From Shewanella waksmanii ATCC BAA-643 (GTDB lineage: Bacteria; Pseudomonadota; Gammaproteobacteria; Enterobacterales; Shewanellaceae): a DNA stretch of 64,000 bases. Position numbers and translations under genes: made by a program. Location: positions 1 through 64,000 of the forward strand of contig NZ_JAEH01000034.1 in NCBI RefSeq assembly GCF_000518805.1, in the 5' to 3' direction. The notes under the pieces are model-generated. The model was not told where the DNA came from and searched no databases. It saw only the letters and a program-made list of their open reading frames with translations. Position 1 is the first letter of the stretch, and every line of letters starts with the position of its first letter. Shown piece after piece: positions 35,887 to 44,529 of the stretch.

Positions 35887-37743
35887 TTAGGGCTTAGATG
35901 GTAACGCCAATTGCTGCTGCACCATCCGCCAAGGTACCCATTTAAAATTTTGATGCTCATCGGGTAAACGGTTGCGCCCATCTTGCACGACCAACATGCC
36001 TTCAGACCATACACCTGCCCCCACCGCGCTAGAGGTCACCGCCAGTCCATCGGTTTCAGCACTACCATCATGACCCTGCTGGCCGTTCACACCAATACGA
36101 AAGCGTCCAACAAAGTCAAACGGTGGCTGGGCATCATAAAGCACATAGCTATCATTACCTTGGCTCGATACCACTAAATAGCTGTGATTTTGGGTTTGGT
36201 GGTAAATATCTAGTCCTTCAATATCTGCCACTAGCGGCCCACCAGCAGCGAGAATCATCTCGCCTTGTGGCTGTGAACCACTAAGATCAAACAGCCATAT
36301 ACCCGCATTTTCTTCGCCAACAAACAGCCGCTGGGTTTGATCATCCGCCACACAACCTTCTGGTTGCGTAGGCACCTTAAACTGTTGTACTTGTTGGGCT
36401 TTCAGGTGGTGTTTGTCCCATGTCAGTGCTAACTGGCTTATCGCGCCCGATTTATCATTAGCAAATGCGTACAAGCTGCCTTCATCGGGTTGATACAAGC
36501 ACAATCCATAAATGTCAGTTAGGCTGGTTGCCTGCTCCACCAGCTGAGTTAGATGACCTTGCGGGTCAATTTCAAAAATACTCAGGCTATTGCGGTCTCG
36601 ATTACTAGCAACCGCAATATCACGGTATTGGCCGCCTAATTTAACCCGCTGGCGAATATCAACATTATTGACACGCCCCGCAGCTAGCTGCTGCACCTGC
36701 TGACCCTGCATATCAAAGCTCAATAGTCCCCAGCGTTTGTTGGTACCCAATATGCGACTTTGACTCGGGTTGGTTGGATGTACCCAAATGGCGGGGTCAT
36801 CCATGGTATCACCAGCGCGGTCTGCTATCGCGCTTTCAACTTGGGTTGGGATTTCACCAATCACGTCCTTCAATGACTTTGGCTCGGGCGAGAAGGCCCA
36901 TTGCGCTTGATAATAACGCTTGTCAGCATCAACGAGATAGGTAACTTGGCTACCATCAATAGCGAAACTCTCTACCTCATCATGGTCCAACTTGGGGGTA
37001 AACAATCGCTTGCCTGAGAGGTTAAATATTTGCCCTGTACTATCACTTAACAGTACTTTGCCGCCAAACTGGCTAATGTCGGTAAAGGCATTATCGTTTT
37101 GTTGCAATACCAGTTTTCCCTCGGCGGGACTATTTGGCGCCGCCGGGTATTGCCAAACACCGTGTTGATTTTCAACTACGTATAACTGCTCAGTATTGCT
37201 ATCTACAGTACACGTTAACGCACCCATCGCCACCGATAAACTGCGTAGTAACTGCGGCTGCCATTGCTGGTTGCTCATGAGTAACCACTGCTCAGCTTGG
37301 CCCTCTTCATTGCCAATCCATGCATATAAGTTGTTGTCGGCAGCCCTTGGTTGTAAACAGAGCCAATCTATCTGGATCTGCCGCTTAGGCAACAGCGCCA
37401 AACGTTGCATGTTATTGATATCAAGCTTGATCCCTTGTACTTGGTCTACTTGCATATCGTAGGTCAATGCAATATCTCCCCAAGTGTCGAGGTACTCAAA
37501 CTGGCCCGGCACTAGCTGCTTAAGCTCGTTATCGACTAACGTCAGACCAGACTTTTCACTGACGAACAACCAATGGTCACGCCACTTTGCGGCTTGGCTG
37601 CCAGCCACAGGGCCCACCGGTATTGAGGCTTGGCTAACCGCACTAGCAGCCATGGTCTCACCACTATAAAAACCGCTCAGCCAAAGGCTGTTTGCACTTA
37701 AAATGAGTAAGCTATTTTTTATGTATTTATTTATTGTTTTCAT
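35887..37743 (-). CDS. beta-propeller phytase (3-phytase)
   Basis: 618 residues with an N-terminal signal sequence (to ~35). The C-terminal ~330 residues match beta-propeller phytases: DDPAIWVHPTNPSQSRILGTNKRWGLLSFDMQGQ, RDIAVASNRDRNSLSIFEID, DIYGLCLYQPDEGSLYAFANDKSGAI, EGCVADDQTQRLFVGEENAGIWLF, DIEGLDIYHQTQNHSYLVVSSQGNDSYVLY and the acidic Ca2+-site residues in these blocks. The first half (~40-280) may be a second, degenerate propeller. It releases phosphate from phytate outside the cytoplasm. It starts 9 nt after the TonB receptor stop, so they share an operon. Confidence 0.9.
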   Translation of the reverse strand: MKTINKYIKNSLLILSANSLWLSGFYSGETMAASAVSQASIPVGPVAGSQAAKWRDHWLFVSEKSGLTLVDNELKQLVPGQFEYLDTWGDIALTYDMQVDQVQGIKLDINNMQRLALLPKRQIQIDWLCLQPRAADNNLYAWIGNEEGQAEQWLLMSNQQWQPQLLRSLSVAMGALTCTVDSNTEQLYVVENQHGVWQYPAAPNSPAEGKLVLQQNDNAFTDISQFGGKVLLSDSTGQIFNLSGKRLFTPKLDHDEVESFAIDGSQVTYLVDADKRYYQAQWAFSPEPKSLKDVIGEIPTQVESAIADRAGDTMDDPAIWVHPTNPSQSRILGTNKRWGLLSFDMQGQQVQQLAAGRVNNVDIRQRVKLGGQYRDIAVASNRDRNSLSIFEIDPQGHLTQLVEQATSLTDIYGLCLYQPDEGSLYAFANDKSGAISQLALTWDKHHLKAQQVQQFKVPTQPEGCVADDQTQRLFVGEENAGIWLFDLSGSQPQGEMILAAGGPLVADIEGLDIYHQTQNHSYLVVSSQGNDSYVLYDAQPPFDFVGRFRIGVNGQQGHDGSAETDGLAVTSSAVGAGVWSEGMLVVQDGRNRLPDEHQNFKWVPWRMVQQQLALPSKP

Positions 37744-37752
37744 AACTTGGCC

Positions 37753-40491
37753 TTACATATTGATGTACTGAATGCCTAACTGAAAAGTACGGCCGTACTC
37801 CTCATATTGGGCGTTGTAGCGCGACTGGCCGGTATAGACGTAGTAAGGCTCATCGGTAAGGTTTATTCCTTTAAAATAAACTGTGAAATTTTCAGTGATA
37901 TAGCCTTTGGCCACAAAGTCCCATTGCGTATGCGCATCTTGGTAGATATCGAAATTAGCGTCATCGAGCTCGCTCACTTCTATTAAGTATTCGGACTTAT
38001 AGGCAGCAGATAAACGTACACTGACATAACTATTTTCATAGCCAAATGACGCATTGGCAGTAAGTTCAGACTGGCTCGGCAGCGGGATATCACGGCTTTG
38101 CTTACCGTCATCTTGCCAAGAGATAGTGGCTGAGGAATCACTTACGGTGAAATTACTGGTAAAAATCAGCCCGCGCCAACCTTCCGGCATAAAACCAAAC
38201 TCTTGTACGTAGGTCAGCTCAACCCCGGTGATGTTGGCATCATCACCATTGGTAAAGGTATTGGCTTTATCAAAATCTTGATATTGGCCATAACCTCCTA
38301 GGTCGGCTTCATAGATAAAATTGCTAATATCTTTATAGAAACCACTAGCAGATATCACACCTAAGCCGCCCATATAGTGCTCAATGCTTAAGTCCCAGTT
38401 CATTGACTCTAACGCTTCAAGATCGGGGTTACCAAAACTGGCTTCTAACTCATCATCGTCCACTTCTATCAGATAACCCGGTGCTAGCTGACCAAAAGTT
38501 GGTCGGACAATCGTGTTACTCCACGACGCTCTAAGTACGGTGTTGTCACTGTATTTGTAGTTAAGATGTACCCCAGGCAACCAATGCTGGTAATCTCTGT
38601 CGGTTTCGCTGGCAAAAAACTCATCTTGGCTCTCATCAAAACCAAAACCTTTGGTGTGCAGGTCGGTATGTTCAAATCGTACCCCCGCCAACAGCCGTAA
38701 CTGATCGATATCGATATGCCCCATCAAGTATGCAGCACTGATGTCTTCATCAATATCAAAGTCATTAATGGTTGATTCAATCTCATCTTTGGCAGACTCT
38801 GCGTCCATACCATTAACCAATGCCCAAACGGGCGCCGCATCAATCGATGGGCCAAAGCGCCCTAGATTGTAATCGGGTTCTGGGCCGGCATAAGCACTCA
38901 TTAGCAGCTCATCATCGGCAATGCCTTGCTCAGAGAAATCTTCGTAAATCCAAATATCTTCACGATTCTCTTTACTACGACCTGTGTACTTGCCACCAAA
39001 CTTCACTTCAATAGGCAGCTCGTCTATCAGCCAGCGTTTACTCAAATCAAATTGAGCTGAAATCATCGTATCTACAGCGCTCGACTCGGCGATTTCAACT
39101 TTATCTATTTCATATTGATCAGCGCGATAGAAGGCTTCGCTAGCCGTCACTTTAGGGATTTGAGTATCATCAACGGCTACATCACTAAATTCACCGTTAA
39201 AATCTGCACCACCAATATGACGTGGCTTATCTGCAGTCGCCCGACTCCAACTGGTTTGATAATCGACCGTCCATTTGTCAAAGCGTGATTGACCGCCAAA
39301 CACTAAAGAGCCTATGGCCTGATCTTCACTTCTGGCCTTTAAAGAGCGGGTTGCTTCTACATCGCCGCTGCCACCGACTTCAACACCATCTTCCCAAGCA
39401 ATTTCATTGCCGTTCCGGGTTTCTGTATCATCAAATTGACTATAAAGCGTACGTAAATACATATCGTTGTTGTCATTGGGGCGAAAATCAAAATTCACTC
39501 CTAACCCAATGCGCTCGCGATTGATTTGATAGTCTCGTTGTTCCGCCTCTTCTAGCAATACAGGCTCATCAAATGCCCATTTACCACCAGTTTCTACGTT
39601 GTCTGAGCCGAAATCGCGGTTGTACCAACTCGCTGCAACAGCCACACCAAATCGGTCATCAAAAATATCACTGTAACTGGCAGCAAGTTTTGGGTTGGTG
39701 TTATCGGTAAGCTCATCGTAAGAGCCTTCAGCACTGACATTAAAATAGCTATCATCGCGGTCAAATGCGGATAAACTTTTTACCTCAATGGCCCCACCTA
39801 ACGAGTCGGCATCCATATCTGGGGTTAAGGTCTTAGACACTTCTACTGATTGCAGTAAATCTGCCGGTACCACATCCAAGGCCACTGCACGGCGGTCACT
39901 TTCAGGCGATGGTAATCTAGTACCGTTCATTGATACTGCATTGTAATCTGGCGCCATACCACGAATACGCACAAACCGGCCTTCACCTTGGTCACGCTCT
40001 ATCGACAGTCCGGGCACTCGCTGTAATGCTTCACTGATATTGGTGTCTGGAAAGTTACCTAAGGCGTCCGCACTTAACACGCTAACAAGGTTATCGGCGG
40101 CGCGTTGGCGATTAAGTGATTTGCTTAGGGCGCCGCGCTGACCAACCACTTGAATGTGCTCTAGTCCGGCCCCCTGCAATAGGATCTGACTATTGGTCAC
40201 GCCATCTTGCCCCACGCTGATTTGCTCTCTGTAGGTCTGCCCACCCAAATAGCTCGCCACTAGGGTATATTCACCCGCCGCCACTTTAGGGAAAAAGAAG
40301 CGCCCGTCACGATTAGACTCTAGCTTGAGGTTTAGCTCTTCAATACTGACCAAGGCACCTTGCAATGGCAGTTGCGTATTGCTGTCCTTAACCGCTCCTT
40401 CGATACGACCAGCCCATGCCGCAGAAGGCATACACAGGCTGGAGGCCAGCAAAGCGATATAAAGAGGAGAAAGCGAACTCTTTAACGTCAT
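37753..40491 (-). CDS. TonB-dependent receptor with carboxypeptidase-like N-terminal domain
   Basis: 912 residues. Signal peptide to ~27; a carboxypeptidase-regulatory-like beta domain (~28-115, IEGAVKDSNTQLPLQGALVSI); plug domain (~130-250) with NISEALQRVPGLSIERDQGEGRFVRIRGM; and a 22-strand barrel ending in the outer-membrane assembly strand TFQLGIQYINM. The operon with a phytase and the upstream 11-bp-phased repeats point to uptake of phytate or an inositol phosphate/phosphate complex; substrate inferred. A 383-bp intergenic region follows upstream. Confidence 0.93.
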   Translation of the reverse strand: MTLKSSLSPLYIALLASSLCMPSAAWAGRIEGAVKDSNTQLPLQGALVSIEELNLKLESNRDGRFFFPKVAAGEYTLVASYLGGQTYREQISVGQDGVTNSQILLQGAGLEHIQVVGQRGALSKSLNRQRAADNLVSVLSADALGNFPDTNISEALQRVPGLSIERDQGEGRFVRIRGMAPDYNAVSMNGTRLPSPESDRRAVALDVVPADLLQSVEVSKTLTPDMDADSLGGAIEVKSLSAFDRDDSYFNVSAEGSYDELTDNTNPKLAASYSDIFDDRFGVAVAASWYNRDFGSDNVETGGKWAFDEPVLLEEAEQRDYQINRERIGLGVNFDFRPNDNNDMYLRTLYSQFDDTETRNGNEIAWEDGVEVGGSGDVEATRSLKARSEDQAIGSLVFGGQSRFDKWTVDYQTSWSRATADKPRHIGGADFNGEFSDVAVDDTQIPKVTASEAFYRADQYEIDKVEIAESSAVDTMISAQFDLSKRWLIDELPIEVKFGGKYTGRSKENREDIWIYEDFSEQGIADDELLMSAYAGPEPDYNLGRFGPSIDAAPVWALVNGMDAESAKDEIESTINDFDIDEDISAAYLMGHIDIDQLRLLAGVRFEHTDLHTKGFGFDESQDEFFASETDRDYQHWLPGVHLNYKYSDNTVLRASWSNTIVRPTFGQLAPGYLIEVDDDELEASFGNPDLEALESMNWDLSIEHYMGGLGVISASGFYKDISNFIYEADLGGYGQYQDFDKANTFTNGDDANITGVELTYVQEFGFMPEGWRGLIFTSNFTVSDSSATISWQDDGKQSRDIPLPSQSELTANASFGYENSYVSVRLSAAYKSEYLIEVSELDDANFDIYQDAHTQWDFVAKGYITENFTVYFKGINLTDEPYYVYTGQSRYNAQYEEYGRTFQLGIQYINM

Positions 40492-40544
40492 GATTTTACA
40501 TCCTATTGGTTGTTAGCTCTGATGGGCGGCAAAGCTAGGCCAAG

Positions 40545-40584
40545 GATGTGACAATGATGTGACGCCATCGCAGCGCCGATGTGA
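40545..40584 (-). promoter_or_regulatory. candidate Pho box upstream of the TonB receptor-phytase operon
   Basis: GATGTGA occurs at 40545, 40556 and 40578, that is at offsets 0, 11 and 33. On the minus strand this reads GTCACATC repeated in 11-bp register, like the TGTCAT repeats of PhoB boxes. The site lies 54-93 bp upstream of the receptor start. The rest of the 383-bp intergenic stretch (40492-40874) shows no gene. Confidence 0.6.
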
Positions 40585-40895
40585 AATCCGCACTCAAAAG
40601 GCATAATTGTCAAGCTGTTGAGCTCATTTGACTGGGTTTACGCAGCTAAATTGCGAGGGCTGACACATAAAGCAAACAATACCCAGTCGGCGACTAAATC
40701 ATTGTTATTATGAAACAAAACTACGAATCATCGGCAGTTATCTCTAAATAAGAGTTAGCAGCTAGAGGGTTTTTTCAGTAAACCGCTGACAGTTGCCTGA
40801 GCTAGTTTGCCCCCCCTAAGCCAACTGAACTCATCACAAAAACGTCATAGAAGCGCGATAACGTAATCGCTATTGTGATTCACACCCAAATACCT

Positions 40896-41777
40896 ATGAC
40901 CCATAGTTACAAACTCGCGATATCAATACTGCTTAGCTGCGCAGCGCTGCTGAGCTTATGTTTAGTACAAGCGCAACTGAAACCCACTACTGATGTGGAT
41001 TGGCTAGATATTACTGCTGAAGGTGCGCTGTTATTACTTGGATTAAGCTGGCTAGTATTAGTGTTATCTGCACGCCCAGGGGGGCGCGTCACCCAGCTAC
41101 TGCTTATCGGTTTGCTAGGATACAGTCTTGGCTGCTACATGGATTTGCTCGACGAGTTCTTTATCAATGATAGCCTACCAAGCTGGTTTAACTTGCTAGA
41201 GAAGCTACCAACTCCCATCGGCTTAGTGACATTAACCATAGGCTTGTGGCTATGGCGAGAGGAGCAAACCACAATCAACGAGCAATTGCGCACTCGCGAA
41301 CAATTTTACCGGCAACATCAGTTGGTGGATCACTTAACCCAACTCTGTGATGCCCGCGCTATGCGCCACCAGCTCAATCAACATTTACGCCGACCACATG
41401 CGATTGCATTGATAATGATAGATTTAGATAACTTTAATCAAATCAATCGCCAACAAGGTTTTACCCAAGGTGACCAGTTACTGACTAACGTCGCACAGAT
41501 GTTAGCAAGCCAATTACGCTCGCAAGACTTGGTATGTCGCTACGCCGGTGACCGCTTTGTCGTGATGTTAACTCACTGCAGCGAAGCCTTTGCCACAGCG
41601 ATGGCGCAAGAACTGGTGACAGCCATTGCGCCCTTAGGTTGCCAAGCCAGTCAGGCTATTAGCTATACCAGCAGCCAAGATGCTCAACCTTCGAAAAGTG
41701 CTGAGCAACTTATCGAACAAGTGAATCAAAACTTAGAACGTGTCAAACGTGCACAGCAATGGCCCAAAGCCGGATGA
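40896..41777 (+). CDS. membrane protein with degenerate GGDEF domain
   Basis: 293 residues from the ATG at 40896 (a GTG at 40875 is also open; neither has a clear ribosome site). Four to five N-terminal helices (~1-125), then a GGDEF-fold domain (~150-285: DHLTQLCDARAMRHQLNQHL, ALIMIDLDNFNQINRQQGFTQGDQLL). The active-site GGDEF is replaced by AGDRF in CRYAGDRFVVML, so cyclase activity is unlikely. It may bind GTP or another partner as a sensor. The next gene, an AraC-type regulator, overlaps it. Confidence 0.75.
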   Translation: MTHSYKLAISILLSCAALLSLCLVQAQLKPTTDVDWLDITAEGALLLLGLSWLVLVLSARPGGRVTQLLLIGLLGYSLGCYMDLLDEFFINDSLPSWFNLLEKLPTPIGLVTLTIGLWLWREEQTTINEQLRTREQFYRQHQLVDHLTQLCDARAMRHQLNQHLRRPHAIALIMIDLDNFNQINRQQGFTQGDQLLTNVAQMLASQLRSQDLVCRYAGDRFVVMLTHCSEAFATAMAQELVTAIAPLGCQASQAISYTSSQDAQPSKSAEQLIEQVNQNLERVKRAQQWPKAG

Positions 41778-42811
41778 AACGTGCGGCGATCGCGTACGCT
41801 GACGATAAGTGCATCGACAGTCAGCTATTGGTCGCCAACCTCGTCGCCCTGTTTCGCCAACGCGGGCTATCCATGATCACTTTGCTGGCGGGGACAGCCA
41901 TATTTGAGCAAGACCTCAATCAATCCGGTCATAAAATTAGTGCCGTACAACTCAATAAATTGCTCGATAACGCTATCAAACAATGGCCAAGCGATGATTT
42001 GGCTTTCATCCTAGGACAACAATGGCTGCCAGCCCAAAGCGGCCCATTAACGCAAGGCTTATTGTGCTGCAAGCATTTTGGTCAGGCACAACAGTTTTGG
42101 CAACGCTATCACTGGTTAACCCAACCATGGCTGCAAATATCTCGCTGGCAAACACCGCAGCAGCAACACCTGCTCATCCAGCAAGATTTAGGCATGCCGC
42201 AATTGCAACGCTTTTTCATGGAATTAAGCTTATCGAGTTTAGTTGCTAGCTTTAAGAGCTTGAGCCGATCACGCTGGCACGGTCATTTTTCATTGCCTTA
42301 TACCGCACCTAGCAATATCGATCAGTATTACAAATACTTAGGAGACTCCATTAAGTTTGAACAACCAATCTGTGTAGTCAGCTTCGACCAAACAATTGAC
42401 CAACAACCTTTTGAAATGGCCAATCGACAGGGACTTTGGCAGGCTAATCGACAAATAAGACGGTTATACCTAAACAGTGACTTTCGAATCGGCCTGCCTG
42501 CTATGGTTCGCAGGTTAATGTTGCAGCAGATCCATAGCAACCAGAGCTTACCTGACATTGCAGCGCAATTATCTTTAAGCCCCGCCACGTTAAAGCGCCG
42601 ACTTAAAGCATTTAACATCAGTTTCCAGCAACTACAGGATGAAGCTAAGTTACAACACGCTATCTATTTAATTGCCATAAATGGCGACAGTAACCCCCAC
42701 ATCGCCAAACAACTCAAATTTGCTGACAGCAATAATTTCCGCCGTTCATTTAAACGCTGGACTGGAAAGCTACCGAGCAACTTTAAATACTGGCTAACGA
42801 GCAAAATATAA
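41774..42811 (+). CDS. AraC-family regulator with arabinose-binding-like N-terminal domain (ArgR/OruR type)
   Basis: 345 residues from the ATG at 41774, which overlaps the previous stop as ATGA; an ATG at 41759 gives five more residues. N-terminal ~200 residues fit the PF12625-type domain of OruR/VirF-like regulators (HKISAVQLNKLLDNAIKQWPSDDLAFILGQQW). C-terminal AraC HTH at ~240-340 (LPDIAAQLSLSPATLKRRLKAFNISFQQLQDEAK, NPHIAKQLKFADSNNFRRSFKRWTGKLPSNF). Coupled translation with the GGDEF-like gene suggests a membrane sensor and regulator pair. It borders the R-body locus. Confidence 0.83.
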   Translation: MKRAAIAYADDKCIDSQLLVANLVALFRQRGLSMITLLAGTAIFEQDLNQSGHKISAVQLNKLLDNAIKQWPSDDLAFILGQQWLPAQSGPLTQGLLCCKHFGQAQQFWQRYHWLTQPWLQISRWQTPQQQHLLIQQDLGMPQLQRFFMELSLSSLVASFKSLSRSRWHGHFSLPYTAPSNIDQYYKYLGDSIKFEQPICVVSFDQTIDQQPFEMANRQGLWQANRQIRRLYLNSDFRIGLPAMVRRLMLQQIHSNQSLPDIAAQLSLSPATLKRRLKAFNISFQQLQDEAKLQHAIYLIAINGDSNPHIAKQLKFADSNNFRRSFKRWTGKLPSNFKYWLTSKI

Positions 42812-42976
42812 AATTCTATTTTCAATCGTCATACAAACTAATGAAATAATAATATTTACCAAATTTAACATAGCGCTATTAAATCTCTGTGCTAAGTTTT
42901 AATGCCCTAATAGAAATTGACCATCTCTATTGGTAATTAAGGAGCGATTAATACCATCTGACAAAAAGGAAAACAG

Positions 42977-44378
42977 ATGAAAACACATAATCATGGTCGA
43001 ATTGGAATAAACAGCAACACATTAAAAACATTGCGAAAAAAAAGGATTGAGTCAAGAAAGGCTAGCCGATGAATGCGCCAAACAGGGATTACAAGTATGC
43101 GTGGCATCGATCAAAAGAGCAGAAGCTGGAAAAAACGTACTCTACCGAACCATAGTTAATATTGCACACTTTTTTAATATTACCGTAGATTATTTGCTTG
43201 AATCTGCCCCACTGCCACTTTGGCAATTTGCGAGCCAACACCCAAAATTTGTTAAACCCTGTATAGGTCGCGATTGGGAGTGTCATCAGCTTGCACAATT
43301 ACAAGGATTAGCCCAACATTCCCTCCAAGGGCAGACCGTTTGCGTAACTGCAACGGCGGGCGCCGGCATATCCTGTTTATTAAAATACTATTGTCAACAA
43401 CATGCCCAACAAGCGACGCTCCAAGCAAGCCAGCAAAGTATCTACATTGAATTTAGCAAAATCAGCACAGACAAAGACCACACCGCCTGCTTTATCTTGC
43501 AACTGCTAGCCCTAGCACCAAATACTAGCGATAGAGAGATTCGCGATAACGTTAAATCCTTATCAAAATCCTCTCTGCAGTTTTTAATCTTATTGTGGCT
43601 TACAGGCGTAACGCTGACTGAGACTGAACAACACAGTATTGCACAACTCAACCAACCACAACTTGACGATGTAATAGCGCAAGCGACGCAACTTTTACTA
43701 CACCACTGTTCCGAACAAGCCGCTGCGATAATCATTATTGATGGCCTCCAAAGAGTCGATGAACTTTGCCTAAAGCTGGTAGGTTTTTTCATTCAAGCCG
43801 TGTACAGCAAACCCATACTTTGCGTGCTTGGTATCACCGAAGTTGCCGACTTTGTTCACCTGCCGATATGGCTTGAGCATGCCCACCAGATCAGACTTAA
43901 ACCCTTAATGAATGACCATGCTAAAAAATTGGCAAAAAACCTATTAAGCCAACATGGAGTCTGCCCAATTAAACACGCCAACCAAGCCCAACGGGCGATT
44001 GAGCTAGCCAATGGGCACCCCGGTATGTTGGAGCAACTACTCTTAAGTCATAATAAGCTTGAACCACTGCCAGAAAGTATCTTAAAACCAATCTTGTCCA
44101 ATCTTTATTCACTCACCACCGAGCAAATCACTCTAATAAAATATTTAAGCATACTCGGAATTAAATTCAGCATTGATAATATTGAGTTTTTCTTTAACCA
44201 GATAAATATTACCAATCCGCTTAGTCAAATTAACCAATTAATTTACCGAGGTTTAATCAAGCCAACCTCTGGGGAATACTGTTTTAATCACCCTTTAATA
44301 AGACGAGTTATTAAGGAGCAAATAAAAGCCCAAGAAAAAGTAGCACTGGAAACTATTTATCAACTATCACTGCAGTAA
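42977..44378 (+). CDS. XRE-HTH / degenerate NTPase regulator interrupted by a frameshift in an A8 tract
   Basis: The ATG at 42977 has a good ribosome site (AAGGAAAACAG). Its frame reads through NTLKTLRKK and then hits an A8 run; without a shift it stops at 43070-43072 after 31 codons. Skipping one base in the run joins it to a long frame that continues the same HTH: GLSQERLADECAKQGLQVCVASIKRAEAGKN. The joined protein is ~466 residues: XRE HTH (~14-75), then an NTPase region with a degenerate Walker A (TATAGAGIS, the Lys of GxGK[ST] replaced by Ile) and a Walker-B-like AAIIIIDGLQRVDE, then a helical C-terminus. First regulator of the R-body locus. The long frame alone could only start at TTG 43047, which would cut the HTH. 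Confidence 0.8.
43036..43043 (+). other. A8 homopolymer at the frameshift point
   Basis: Eight consecutive A between CG and GGATTG. Losing one A (or adding two) fuses the two frames. Such a tract can be a site of replication slippage (phase variation) or transcriptional slippage. A simple -1 ribosomal shift would not work, since that frame hits TGA two codons on. Confidence 0.85.
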
Positions 44379-44397
44379 GTGATCCGTAAGTGATCCG
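44376..44397 (+). repeat. 11-bp tandem duplication at the stop of the XRE/NTPase gene
   Basis: TAAGTGATCCG occurs twice back to back, beginning with the stop codon. Probably a small slippage duplication; it could also be a binding site in the promoter of the next gene. Confidence 0.85.
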
Positions 44398-44529
44398 GTT
44401 TGAATATAGCAAAGCCGTTAAATTTTCTTCCGCAGTCAATTTAGGTCAACGTTGTGAAGCGATAAATCTCGTTAGCCACAGCATTTTCCTGACTGCAACT
44501 GACATCAATTGAACAGGAAGGAAATCACT

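Noticed and set aside
42901..42976. Reb-type promoter before the XRE/NTPase gene
   Set aside because: ACCAT copies at 42920 and 42953 and an inverted TTGGT are present, but spacing does not match the other promoters.
43036..43075. Programmed -1 ribosomal frameshift at the A8 tract
   Set aside because: The -1 frame reads AAG GAT TGA and stops; only a +1 shift or a one-base deletion joins the frames.
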